DNA of 64,000 bases from an uncultured Bacteroidales bacterium (GTDB lineage: Bacteria; Bacteroidota; Bacteroidia; Bacteroidales; Muribaculaceae): positions 17,017-81,016 of the forward strand of contig CATZGB010000010.1 of assembly GCA_958418815.1 (NCBI GenBank), given 5' to 3'. This document shows positions 37,801 to 45,803 of this stretch, in pieces. Each line of letters begins with the position of its first letter. The stretch's first letter is position 1. Made by a program: the position numbers and the translations under genes. A model generated the notes under the pieces. It ran no database searches and was not told where the DNA came from. It worked only from the letters and a program-made list of their open reading frames with translations.

Positions 37801-38598
37801 GGCATCGGGAAAGACCAATGTCTCGGCTGACAACTCGGCGGGGCAGAACAGAAGCTCTGACCCGGCCGCATTGTAGACAATTCCGCTCATAGAAGAATAA
37901 ACCGTGTTGCCTTCGGCCACATCCATGGAGGTCATATGGCGGCAGTCGCCAAAAGCACTGCGGTCAAAGGCGATGCTCGTCACAGAGGCCGGAATCGTGA
38001 TCTGCGGCAAATTGTAGCATTTGTAGAAGGCATAGTTGCCAATGCTTTCCAGCCCCTCGTTCAATGTAACGCTACGCAGAGAGTTGTTTTCATTGAAGAC
38101 GTTGCTGTTAAGGGTCTTGAGCTTAGACGGAAGCGTCACCGAGGCCAGCACGCACTCTGAAAACGCAGCCCCGCCTATGCTCTCCACATTCTCGCCGAAG
38201 GTCACTTTGCTGAGGTAATACTGCCCCTCGAACGCAGATGAGCCGATTGTCTTCACATTGTCACCGATTTTTACTTCGGTAAGCTCAAGGTCTTCATTGT
38301 AATAGTAACTGAACGCGTTGCTCTGTATCTCCACAACGTCGTAAATCTTTCCGCTGCTGTCTGACACATAATCAGGAATCTCGACGACACCTTCGATTGT
38401 GCCGCGTTGCGACCCGACCTTGCATGTGCCATGGGCATCTCCCGAAGGTTCAGAGATAGTCGTGTAGGTCAGCCCTCCCGACTTGAATGTTGCCGCTGGG
38501 GCTGTTACGGCGACAGCTGCAAACAGCGCAGCCGCCACTGAGACGACAGTCCTGCTGAAAAAGCTGCTCCTCTGGATAGCATGATTATCCATACGCAA
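34822..38598 (-). CDS. Large secreted BspA-like leucine-rich-repeat surface protein
   Basis: A 1258-residue surface protein of modular build. A signal peptide (cleavage near APAA, residue 36) is followed by a run of BspA-type leucine-rich repeats (about 60-530; recurring units such as IGSSAFEG, LASIGANAFKGN and LVSIGNDAFKGCTSL). A propeller-like region with Trp/Asp repeats follows (about 540-805), then two fibronectin-III-like domains (about 815-1020), a choice-of-anchor-J domain (about 1020-1180, YETGFEDNDGG to LKIDNLSVVY) and a sorting-type tail (IELYDMQGRML to GVKISKIAAK). LRR proteins of this kind bind host or bacterial surfaces in oral relatives; the ligand here is unknown. MDNHAIQ at 38592 is an alternative start. 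Confidence 0.85.
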   Translation of the reverse strand: MRMDNHAIQRSSFFSRTVVSVAAALFAAVAVTAPAATFKSGGLTYTTISEPSGDAHGTCKVGSQRGTIEGVVEIPDYVSDSSGKIYDVVEIQSNAFSYYYNEDLELTEVKIGDNVKTIGSSAFEGQYYLSKVTFGENVESIGGAAFSECVLASVTLPSKLKTLNSNVFNENNSLRSVTLNEGLESIGNYAFYKCYNLPQITIPASVTSIAFDRSAFGDCRHMTSMDVAEGNTVYSSMSGIVYNAAGSELLFCPAELSAETLVFPDALASIGANAFKGNTRIKAIEFPESLVSIGNDAFKGCTSLTALVFPGALRTIGEHAFDGCTGLESVSLNEGLEELQHSVFKNCTSLTEVAIPASLVSAQWSTFNDCSSLTGFTVAPGNTHFRTYGGALILDDKIITYAVANPAKSFAVPDDVNAIASYAFEKAGNLEVVNTGRYVTSIGDLTFLQMPLLRDVTLGPSLRSMEQSFAICDALAIVRCESAVIPSWGMREAFGENTMANATLYVPDVALADYKQSLTWGNFADIRPLSQAPAIEMPEEPGPGAAVAHAYQMGSTDQKWGFVQFPVNDLSGLTVDKVTTSYDDQIGAGEYVDGKYYTFTLEYDFIMGDGLEPSEYVVWDAADNFRKESSAAATSGRVVDMAFDYTNNTMYALKEINRTDNGAIGLTALNVVDMASGEMTLVGLPGEIKAVNGNGVTVDEHLVGLASDPSDGQLYAMGEYRQLYKLDRLTGAATPVGERNRIAITNDFQSMAFSAEGKLYQAQMHPDYEYFMEIDTQTGALTNPVTGEPVVVNSDFTNNAARFPYDPQLTGLYFEGKELDKSSAKAATGLTAVVRNGTSNTVDLSWTNPVETYDGGEAQLTAVKVYRFGSAEVLAVLPASATSYTDEAAPDGDVTYLVVAETAGHAGFPAWATVFSGADRLKAVTNLTVELEGNEAVISWTAPTETVNGGYSDYDNITYVVSRTKGTETVVVDDGLASTNISVQLTENGTYTFTVVPVSCGVEGVPATTEPVTLQGVEQLPYETGFEDNDGGTLWTVVNNQDGSYGWSVVTGYAYQQLSGKFAQFKTGNSSTFPADDWFISPAIHMPAGKCMLKYFANGGSYDTHSYKVWLGENSTNPEDFQTLVFSLENEKVYTEDTTDKNYVEMTHAFNVPSEGDYRIAFQGIGASTYATLKIDNLSVVYNQSSGLEVVGLEDGINWNPATCVAICAGASSIELYDMQGRMLASVSGDSLHVAVKGIVFVKAITPDGVKISKIAAK

Positions 38599-38772
38599 AA
38601 AAATAAGAAGTGAAATAATATGGCAAGCAACTGTTCAAAACAATTCAAAACAATTTCAACCAGTTACTCAAGATGATTGGTTACTATGAAGATCGGTCTT
38701 TTCTATTGAATTTCCGGGGGTGTCACGCATGCTCTTTTGCCCCGGTCAGTCTCATAAAGGCTTTGATAATCG

Positions 38773-38780
38773 CAAATGTA
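38773..38780 (-). promoter_or_regulatory. Candidate -7 box for the LRR protein gene
   Basis: The minus strand reads TACATTTG, an exact TAnnTTTG match, leaving a long leader of about 165 nt. No well-spaced -33 box is seen. The leader includes a tandem CAAAACAATT repeat near 38637-38656. The rest of the 413-bp gap (38599-39011) holds only the sdhB terminator. Confidence 0.35.
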
Positions 38781-38930
38781 AACATTCCGGAGCCAAAAAA
38801 TTCCATATAATCTGTTAAATAATGTGAATTTGCGTCTATTTTGCCACAAATACAGCATCTCCTCAGCAAATATGCCACCACAACCACCTCCATTCTCGAA
38901 CATTTGCTTGAACCGGAATCCTTGGCCTGC

Positions 38931-38985
38931 AAAAAAAGGCCGCCACACCTGACGGAACGGGGTTCCGTCGCCGGTGTGGCGGCTT
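38931..38985 (-). terminator. Intrinsic terminator of the fumarate reductase operon
   Basis: GCCGCCACACC (38939-38949) pairs with GGTGTGGCGGC (38973-38983), with a further inner CGGAAC/GTTCCG stem. On the minus strand it is followed by seven T (plus-strand A run, 38931-38937). It lies about 30 bp past the frdB stop. Confidence 0.85.
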
Positions 38986-39011
38986 ATATCCGTAAAAAGG
39001 GCTGTCGCCTA

Positions 39012-39767
39012 TCAGTCGGCGAGCTTGGCCTTGATGAACTCGCGGTTGAGGCGGGCGATGTTGCTCAGCGAGATGTTCTTGGGGCACTCGGCGGCGCAGG
39101 CACCGGTGTTGGTGCAGTTGCCGAATCCGAGTTCGTCCATCTTGCGGACCATGGCGCGGGCGCGGCGGGCGCGCTCAACCTGGCCCTGGGGAAGGAGGGC
39201 GAACTGGCTTACCTTGGCCGAAACGAAGAGCATCGCGGAACCGTTCTTGCAGGCTGCCACGCATGCGCCACAGCCGATGCAGGTAGCGGAGTCCATAGCC
39301 TCGTCAGCCACCTCCTTGGAGATGGGGAGGTTGTTGGCGTCGGGCGCGCCGCCGCAGTTGAACGACACATAGCCGCCGGCCTGCTGGATCTTGTCGAAAG
39401 CGTGACGGTCAACCATAAGGTCGCGAATCACGGGGAAGGCAGCCGAGCGCCAGGGCTCGATGGTGATTTCGTCGCCATCCTTGAACTTGCGCATGTGGAG
39501 CTGGCAGGTAGTGATGCCCTGCACGGGGCCGTGGGGATGGCCGTTGATGTAGAGCGAGCACATGCCGCAGATGCCTTCGCGGCAGTCATTGTCGAACACC
39601 ACAGGCTCTTCACCCTTGTCGACGAGCTGCTGGTTGAGCATGTCGAGCATTTCAAGGAAAGAGGAACCGGTGGAGACATTATCGAGGTGATACTTGACGA
39701 ACTGCCCGGGTTCCTTGGGCCCACGCTGACGCCAAATCTTGAGGTTTACGCTAATTGTAGTTTCCAT
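39012..39767 (-). CDS. frdB: Fumarate reductase/succinate dehydrogenase iron-sulfur subunit
   Basis: This subunit passes electrons between the cytochrome b heme/quinol site and the FAD subunit. The 251-residue protein carries the [2Fe-2S] ligands in CREGICGMC. It also has the two C-terminal cluster motifs CIGCGACVAAC and CTNTGACAAECP, which supply the [4Fe-4S] and [3Fe-4S] centres. It is the last gene of frdC-frdA-frdB, 36 bp after frdA. In anaerobic Bacteroidales this complex works mainly as a quinol:fumarate reductase that makes succinate; the direction cannot be proved from sequence. Confidence 0.95.
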   Translation of the reverse strand: METTISVNLKIWRQRGPKEPGQFVKYHLDNVSTGSSFLEMLDMLNQQLVDKGEEPVVFDNDCREGICGMCSLYINGHPHGPVQGITTCQLHMRKFKDGDEITIEPWRSAAFPVIRDLMVDRHAFDKIQQAGGYVSFNCGGAPDANNLPISKEVADEAMDSATCIGCGACVAACKNGSAMLFVSAKVSQFALLPQGQVERARRARAMVRKMDELGFGNCTNTGACAAECPKNISLSNIARLNREFIKAKLAD

Positions 39768-39803
39768 AATTGATTACGGGATGTTATCTGGTTCAACGTG
39801 GGG

Positions 39804-41831
39804 TTACGACTTGTAGTTACGGGTCTGAACCTTGATGGCCTCATACTTGAGGGGTTCCTTGAGCAGGACGGGCTTCTCGTCGTCGCCGGTGAACTTCCAG
39901 CAGCCTACATACATGTAGTCCTCGTCGTTACGGGCGGCCTCGCCGTCGGCTGTCTGGTACTCCTCGCGGAAGTGTGCGCCGCAAGACTCGTTGCGGTGGA
40001 GGGCGTCGATGGCCATCATGCGGGAGATTTCAAGGAAGTCTTCCAGGCGGAGAGCCTTCTCAAGCTCGGTGTTGAGCGAGTCAACCTCGCCGACGATGCG
40101 CAGGTCGGAGTAGAACTCCTTCTTGATCTTGGCGATTTCGTCGACAGCCTTCACGAGCGACTGGAGGGTGCGGCCCATGCCGACAAGGTTCCACATCACG
40201 TGGCCCAGCTTCTTGTGGAGCTGGTCGGGGCTCTGCTTGCCCTTGATGGCCATCAGGCGGGCGATGCGGTCGCGGACACCCTTCTCAGCCTCGTCGAACT
40301 CCTTGGTGTCGGTCTTGAAGCGGGGCACCTTGATCTGGTCGCTGAGGTAGTTCTGCATGGTGTAGGGCAGAACGAAGTAACCGTCGGCGAGACCCTGCAT
40401 GAGGGCGGAAGCGCCCAGGCGGTTAGCGCCATGGTCAGAGAAGTTGCACTCGCCGATGGCGAAGAGGCCCTTGATGGAGGTCTGCAGCTCGTAGTCAACC
40501 CAAATACCGCCCATGGTGTAGTGGGAGGCGGGGAAGATCATCATCGGGGTCTCATAGGGGTTGTCATCCGAGATCATCTGGTACATGTCGAAGAGGTTGC
40601 CGTAGCGGTCGGCGACGGCATCCTTGCCCAGACGGTCGATGGCGTATTTGAAGTCGAGATATACGGCGTTGCCGGTACCCACGCCGAAGCCTGCGTCGCA
40701 ACGCTCCTTGGCGGCGCGGGAAGCGATGTCGCGGGGGCAGAGGTTACCGAAAGCGGGATAGCGGCGCTCCAGGTAGAAGTCGCGGTCCTCGTCGGGGATG
40801 TCGGTGGGCTTCTTCTTGCCGGCGCGGATGGCCTCAGCGTCCTCTTTCTTCTTGGGCACCCAGATGCGGCCGTCGTTACGGAGCGACTCGCTCATGAGGG
40901 TCAGCTTCGACTGGTCCTCACCGTGGACGGGGATACATGTCGGGTGAATCTGGGTGAATGCGAGGTTGGCCAGGTATGCACCCTTGCGGAAAGCCTGGAT
41001 GGCAGCCGAGCCGTTGCAGCCCATGGCGTTGGTCGAGAGGAAGAAAGCGCGGCCATAACCACCGGTGGCGAGAACCACGGCGTGGGCGGCGTAACGCTCA
41101 AGCTCGCCGGTGACGAGGTTGCGCATAATCACACCGCGCGCGCGGCCGTCGACCATGACGATGTCGAGCATCTCGCGGCGGTTGTAGCTCTTGACGGTGC
41201 CCTTCTCGATTTGGCGGTTGAGCGAGGAGTACGCGCCCAGCAGGAGCTGCTGGCCGGTCTGGCCCTTGGCGTAGAATGTGCGGGAAACCTGCGCGCCACC
41301 GAACGAACGGTTGGCCAGCAGGCCTCCGTATTCGCGGGCGAAAGGCACACCCTGGGCGACACACTGGTCGATGATGTTGCTCGACACTTCGGCCAGGCGG
41401 TAGACGTTGGCCTCGCGGGAGCGGAAGTCACCACCCTTGACGGTGTCGTAGAAGAGGCGGTAAACCGAGTCACCGTCGTTCTGGTAATCCTTGGCGGCGT
41501 TGATACCACCCTGTGCGGCGATGGAGTGGGCGCGGCGGGGTGAATCCTGGATGCAGAAGTTCATCACGTTGAAGCCCAGCTCGCCGAGGGTAGAGGCGGC
41601 TGAGGCGCCGGCAAGACCGGTGCCGACCACGATGATGTCGAGGTGGCGCTTGTTGGCGGGGTTGACCAGTTTCTGGTGAGCCTTGTAGTTGGTCCACTTG
41701 TCAGCTACGGGACCTTCGGGGATTTTGCTGTCAATCTGGAATTCGGGAAGCTTCGACGACTCGATGTCGGCGTAGTCCTTCATGATGGGGGTAGAGTCGA
41801 TCATTCCCTCCAGTTTCTTGAGATCTGCCAT
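39804..41831 (-). CDS. frdA: Fumarate reductase/succinate dehydrogenase flavoprotein subunit
   Basis: The catalytic FAD subunit interconverting fumarate and succinate. The 675-residue protein has the FAD dinucleotide loop VGTGLAGASAASTLGELGF, the histidine region AHSIAAQGGINAAK (site of the covalent flavin link in this family) and the active-site segment HPTCIPVHGEDQ. The capping domain and a C-terminal helical domain complete the standard length for the Bacteroidetes/epsilon-type enzyme. It follows frdC by 14 bp. A very long open frame runs antisense through this gene (39798-41543), but it is a by-product of its codon use. Confidence 0.95.
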   Translation of the reverse strand: MADLKKLEGMIDSTPIMKDYADIESSKLPEFQIDSKIPEGPVADKWTNYKAHQKLVNPANKRHLDIIVVGTGLAGASAASTLGELGFNVMNFCIQDSPRRAHSIAAQGGINAAKDYQNDGDSVYRLFYDTVKGGDFRSREANVYRLAEVSSNIIDQCVAQGVPFAREYGGLLANRSFGGAQVSRTFYAKGQTGQQLLLGAYSSLNRQIEKGTVKSYNRREMLDIVMVDGRARGVIMRNLVTGELERYAAHAVVLATGGYGRAFFLSTNAMGCNGSAAIQAFRKGAYLANLAFTQIHPTCIPVHGEDQSKLTLMSESLRNDGRIWVPKKKEDAEAIRAGKKKPTDIPDEDRDFYLERRYPAFGNLCPRDIASRAAKERCDAGFGVGTGNAVYLDFKYAIDRLGKDAVADRYGNLFDMYQMISDDNPYETPMMIFPASHYTMGGIWVDYELQTSIKGLFAIGECNFSDHGANRLGASALMQGLADGYFVLPYTMQNYLSDQIKVPRFKTDTKEFDEAEKGVRDRIARLMAIKGKQSPDQLHKKLGHVMWNLVGMGRTLQSLVKAVDEIAKIKKEFYSDLRIVGEVDSLNTELEKALRLEDFLEISRMMAIDALHRNESCGAHFREEYQTADGEAARNDEDYMYVGCWKFTGDDEKPVLLKEPLKYEAIKVQTRNYKS

Positions 41832-41845
41832 ATCTGAGTTGTGGT

Positions 41846-42853
41846 TTATTCGGTTACGGTTTCGGTTACTGTCATCTCGGCGGCGGCCACTTTAGAGGGG
41901 CCGCCGGCGCAGTTGTTCTCCTGGCAGACACCGGGCTGGCCGCAGGTGCCTTCGGGGCAAGTGCAGGCGGCGGGGTCACAGGCAGCGTCACCACACTCGG
42001 CGTTGGCGCATTTCGCACCAGCGCATTCGGTCTCGGCGCAAGCAGTTTCGGCGCAAGCGGCGGCCTGCTCACACTCGGTGGCGGCGCAGGTGGGAGCGAA
42101 GACAGTGTCGTCGTGGGCGGCCATCATCTCCATGTACTGCTCCTGGAGCGCGGGGCATGAGGTGTAGACACCCTTGCGGGCCTGCACGGTGAACACGATG
42201 GCCTCGGCGGCGAACAGCAGGATCACCAGGGTAGTCCATACGTTGCCGATGGTCTTGAGGCGCGACATCCAGATCTTGCCGTTCCATCCGCAGCTCTGGA
42301 ACATCGACCAGAAGCCGTGGGTCATATGGAACCACAGGGCGGCGAAAGCGATCAGGTAGACCACAAGCACCCAGATGTTGCTGAAGGTCATCTGCAGGAA
42401 CCAGGTGCCGGCGGCGGCGGGCACTGCCTGGCCGTTGTCCATGGCCTGGAAGCCGCAGATCTCAGCGAGCTGCATCTTGGCCCAGAAGTGAACCAGGTGG
42501 AGCACCAGGAAGGCGAGCACCACGAGGCCGAGGATGTACATGTTCTTCGACGACCATTCCACCTGGGGAGGACGGGAGGTCACCTCGTAGCGGGCAGCGC
42601 CACGGGCCTTGCGGTTCTGGATGGTCAGCCAGGTGGCATACCAGATGTGGAGGATGAACCCGAGGGCGAGCACGAGCGAGCCTACGAGCGCATACCAGTT
42701 GGCGCCAAGGAACTCACAGATGACGTTGTAGGCGGTCGGCCAGAAAATCGCCACCCCGTTCATCAACGCATGGAACGTCACGAATAGGATCAGGAAGGCA
42801 CCGGTCAGCGACATGACCAACTTCCTACCTATGGATGAGGATGTTAACCACAT
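41846..42853 (-). CDS. frdC: Fumarate reductase cytochrome b subunit with Cys-rich C-terminal tail
   Basis: The membrane anchor holding two b hemes and the quinol site. Residues 1-230 form the usual five-helix diheme core, with candidate heme histidines H28, H69, H119/H122 and H176/H179. Normal relatives end near residue 230. Here about 105 residues are added. Thirteen cysteines fall between residues 256 and 315, seven of them (267 to 297) spaced exactly five residues apart (C-x4-C), separated mostly by Ala, Glu, Asp and Thr. This metallothionein-like tail is in frame, has no stop and is followed normally by frdA, so it is unlikely to be a frameshift. Five-helix anchors of the Wolinella type put the C-terminus in the periplasm. 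Confidence 0.9.
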   Translation of the reverse strand: MWLTSSSIGRKLVMSLTGAFLILFVTFHALMNGVAIFWPTAYNVICEFLGANWYALVGSLVLALGFILHIWYATWLTIQNRKARGAARYEVTSRPPQVEWSSKNMYILGLVVLAFLVLHLVHFWAKMQLAEICGFQAMDNGQAVPAAAGTWFLQMTFSNIWVLVVYLIAFAALWFHMTHGFWSMFQSCGWNGKIWMSRLKTIGNVWTTLVILLFAAEAIVFTVQARKGVYTSCPALQEQYMEMMAAHDDTVFAPTCAATECEQAAACAETACAETECAGAKCANAECGDAACDPAACTCPEGTCGQPGVCQENNCAGGPSKVAAAEMTVTETVTE

Positions 42854-42947
42854 AAGTGTTTTTGATTTAGAGTTGTGTTGTTATTAAGGTTGATTTATTC
42901 TTTTTTTCAGCGAATATCTTGCGTAAGCCTCGCAAACCGTTGTCACA

Positions 42948-42963
42948 GGGCGTTTAAACGCCC
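42948..42963. repeat. 16-bp perfect palindrome in the frd leader
   Basis: GGGCGTTTAAACGCCC is fully self-complementary. It lies between the predicted frd promoter and the frdC start, about 30-45 nt into the transcript. It could be an operator or a leader hairpin; there is no direct evidence for either. Confidence 0.4.
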
Positions 42964-42997
42964 CCGCTCCATGGCCGTGGAGACTCCTATTATCCGA

Positions 42998-43029
42998 CAA
43001 AATTAATCAATATCCACCATCTTTACAAG
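42998..43029 (-). promoter_or_regulatory. Promoter for the frdCAB operon
   Basis: On the minus strand CTTG (43029-43026), a 20-nt spacer and TAATTTTG (43005-42998) form a good -33/-7 pair. The transcript leader would be about 135 nt. The 318-bp gap between frdC and the C10 protease holds this promoter, the palindrome and the protease promoter. Confidence 0.6.
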
Positions 43030-43099
43030 AATTAACGATTTTTTTCTCTAATAATCCTCAAAAAAAGTTCATCGTCGCGAAAACCGCCACGCATTATTG

Positions 43100-43127
43100 T
43101 TTGTTAAATAAATTATGGTTAACTTTG
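43100..43127 (+). promoter_or_regulatory. Promoter for the C10 protease gene
   Basis: TTTG (43100-43103), a 16-nt spacer and TAACTTTG (43120-43127) give a plausible -33/-7 pair. The box overlaps the upstream in-frame ATG at 43115, so translation must begin later, at 43172. Confidence 0.55.
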
Positions 43128-43171
43128 GCCATTCAGGGGATATCCCGAATCAGACTCACAACAGAGAACAA

Positions 43172-45664
43172 ATGTACAGGAAATTTCTATTGTCATCACT
43201 GGCGGCTCTGACCGCCTGCGGCCTCTCGGCCAAGCATCTCACGCCGCAGGAGGCCCTGTCGCGCGCTGTGTCACAACCAGTCAACGGCATGCAGAAAGCC
43301 CCGGCCAACGCCGCGGCCATGGAGATAAAGCGCGTTCTCCTCAACCCTGACAACGCCGCCACGGTCTATCTCTTCACCTCAGACGGCAACGCCCTGGTGG
43401 TGCCGGCCGACGACCGTGTCGCTCCGGTGCTGGGCTACATCGACGGCTGCGCCGACGGCGAGCTTCCTCCCCAGATGGAATGGTGGCTGTCGGAATACTC
43501 CCGCCAGATCGACTATGTGATGGCCCAGCCTGAAAGCGGCAGCGGCCTCTACATCACCCTGCCGTCACGCAAAGCCGAGACGACAAAGGCCCCGATAGCC
43601 CCCATGGTCTCCACCCGCTGGAACCAGGACTCCCCCTACAACTACAACTGCCCAGTGGTCAGCGGCTCCAAGTCCATGACCGGATGCGTCGCCACAGCGG
43701 CCGCCCAGGTGATGAAATACCACAACTACCCCCCGGCCGGAACCGGAACCATCACTTACACCGACAACAACACCACCCGCACCCTCAGCCTCGACGGCAA
43801 ACCGTTTGACTGGGACAATATGCTCGACAGCTACAATGTCACCTACAATTCGACCCAGCGCGACGCCGTGGCATACCTGATGCAGGCAGTCGGATACGCC
43901 TCTCAAATGTCCTACAGCCCCGAGGCCTCAGGCGCGCAGTCTCCGGCGATGCTTGCCGGAGTGAAGCAGTACTTCGGCTACAACGAGAAGGCGACGATGC
44001 TCAACCGACAGAACTTCCCCCTGGCCGAGTGGGAAGACCTCATCTACGAGAACCTCAAGACCGTCGGCCCGGTATATTACGCCGGAGCCGACAACATCCA
44101 GGGAGGCCATGCATTCGTCTGCGACGGATATTCATCTGACGGCTTCTTCCATTTCAACTGGGGATGGGGCGGCGCATATGACGGCTACTTCAAGCTCACC
44201 GCCCTCACCCCCGAGGGACAGGGAATCGGCGGCAATGCCGGCGGCTTCAACTTCGACCAGGAAATCGTGCTGAACATGACTGCCCCCGGCTCCCCCACCA
44301 TCGACCTGCCGGCGACCTCGCCAATCACCCTCACCGGCAACCTCACCGGCTCGAAGTATGGCAACAAAGGGATAAGCCTCAGCTCCGACCAGGCATCCTC
44401 CATGGGCGTGTTCTGCTACAACGCTTCCGGCGAGACAGTAAATGTGGAGTTCGGCATCAAAGCCGTCAACATTGCCTCCGGAAAAGAGACCATAGCAGGA
44501 TACGGGAGCGGAATCTCCCTCTCGATGTACCAGGGCTACGCCTCCTTCCCCCTCTCCATCCCTGACGGGCTGACATCAGGCAACTACCGCATGTACCTGG
44601 TGACCCGCGACTATCCCAACGGGGAATGGACCGCCGTCAGCCATGAAATCTCATGCGTGGACTTTGTCAACGCCACCATCTCTAACGGCAACATCTCGTC
44701 AATCAGCAATGTGGCCGGAAACGAAATCGAGGGTTACGACCTCACAGCCATCTCTTCTATTTACATGGGATATCCCATCAAGCTCTCCTACACCCTCGAG
44801 AACAACGGGGAGACAGAGATTTATGACGGCATCGCCCCCGCGATATTCACCATCTCCAACGGTCAGGCAATCCTGAAAGGCATGGCCGACTCATATGCCG
44901 CCGACATGCTTCCGGGCGAATCACGCGACGTGGAGACTGTCGCAACCCTCTACGCCGACAGCGGCTCATCCTCTTTCTCTGGCTCGGCATACCTCGGCAT
45001 CGTGTCGATGAGCACCGGAGCCATCCTCGACTACATCCCCGTGACCGTCAAGGCTGCCCCCAAATCGCTCAAAGCCTCATGCACCAACTTCTCTATGGCC
45101 GGCGACCAGGCCAATGCCGACGCCAACAACCTTGAGTTCAACTGCGGCCTCAAGGTTACGGAAGGCTACTGGGCTGCTCCCCTGACCGTGTACATCTGTA
45201 GAGAGAACGGCACGGTGGCCCACACGCTCAACTCCGCGGAGACTTATTTCCTTGATGCCAACCAGACCGCCACAAGCATTATCAGCGGAAGCATGCCAGA
45301 CGCCGCCGCCGGCGACTACTACTATGCCATTTTCGGATATGTATCAGGATATTACATCCAGACACTCGCGTCACTCGACTTCAAGATCGGCACCGGATTC
45401 TCCGGCATCGGCGAGAACCTCGCCGACACCCAGGCCGAGACCATCATCATCGCCGACCGTGCCAACGGCATACTGTCAGTGGTCGCTCCCTCCGACATCG
45501 CGTCGGTGGAGGCGTTCACCCTCGACGGCCGCCGCGCCGCGCTCGACATCCAGATTGACGGCACCCGCGCCGGCGCGCCCCTGGCCACCCTCCCGGCTGG
45601 AATCACGCTGGTGAAAGTGACCCTCGCCGACGGCTCGGTGTCATCGGCCAAGGTGGTACGCTGA
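43172..45664 (+). CDS. Secreted C10 family (streptopain-like) cysteine protease
   Basis: An exported papain-fold protease of MEROPS family C10, related to streptococcal SpeB and interpain/periodontain of oral Bacteroidales. The 830-residue protein has a signal peptide (MYRKFLLSSLAALTACGLSA) and a Spi-type inhibitory propeptide (about 22-130). In the catalytic domain, Cys172 lies in MTGCVATAAAQVMKYH, His313 in GGHAFVCDGY, and the NWGWGG loop follows. Three or four beta-sandwich domains come next (about 390-770), and the tail (VEAFTLDGRRA to VSSAKVVR) resembles a sorting domain. It probably degrades proteins outside the cell after autocatalytic maturation. It is a single gene with its own promoter and terminator. 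Confidence 0.9.
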   Translation: MYRKFLLSSLAALTACGLSAKHLTPQEALSRAVSQPVNGMQKAPANAAAMEIKRVLLNPDNAATVYLFTSDGNALVVPADDRVAPVLGYIDGCADGELPPQMEWWLSEYSRQIDYVMAQPESGSGLYITLPSRKAETTKAPIAPMVSTRWNQDSPYNYNCPVVSGSKSMTGCVATAAAQVMKYHNYPPAGTGTITYTDNNTTRTLSLDGKPFDWDNMLDSYNVTYNSTQRDAVAYLMQAVGYASQMSYSPEASGAQSPAMLAGVKQYFGYNEKATMLNRQNFPLAEWEDLIYENLKTVGPVYYAGADNIQGGHAFVCDGYSSDGFFHFNWGWGGAYDGYFKLTALTPEGQGIGGNAGGFNFDQEIVLNMTAPGSPTIDLPATSPITLTGNLTGSKYGNKGISLSSDQASSMGVFCYNASGETVNVEFGIKAVNIASGKETIAGYGSGISLSMYQGYASFPLSIPDGLTSGNYRMYLVTRDYPNGEWTAVSHEISCVDFVNATISNGNISSISNVAGNEIEGYDLTAISSIYMGYPIKLSYTLENNGETEIYDGIAPAIFTISNGQAILKGMADSYAADMLPGESRDVETVATLYADSGSSSFSGSAYLGIVSMSTGAILDYIPVTVKAAPKSLKASCTNFSMAGDQANADANNLEFNCGLKVTEGYWAAPLTVYICRENGTVAHTLNSAETYFLDANQTATSIISGSMPDAAAGDYYYAIFGYVSGYYIQTLASLDFKIGTGFSGIGENLADTQAETIIIADRANGILSVVAPSDIASVEAFTLDGRRAALDIQIDGTRAGAPLATLPAGITLVKVTLADGSVSSAKVVR

Positions 45665-45738
45665 CCGACATACGGCTGACAGCCGCCACGGGGTGGCCAG
45701 GCCCGGCCTGACCGCATCAACCCCACGCAAGAACCAAC

Positions 45739-45775
45739 TCCCGGCCAAGGTGTTTAAACTTTGGCCGGGATTATC
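45739..45775 (+). terminator. Terminator-like hairpin after the C10 protease
   Basis: TCCCGGCCAA (45739-45748) pairs with TTGGCCGGGA (45761-45770) around a 12-nt loop, followed by a weak TTA stretch. It lies between the protease stop and the next lipoprotein gene. Confidence 0.6.
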
Positions 45776-45803
45776 AGTCTTAACACAACAGACCCTGACA
45801 GAA

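Noticed and set aside
38703..38948. An 81-codon frame between the LRR gene and the frd operon
   Set aside because: It overlaps the predicted LRR promoter and the frd terminator arm and shows no signal, motif or domain.
39798..41543. A 581-codon open frame antisense to frdA
   Set aside because: It mirrors the third-position GC pattern of the real flavoprotein gene. Its protein is a Val/Leu/Ala/Glu/Gly-rich string without a domain, and frdA is beyond doubt.
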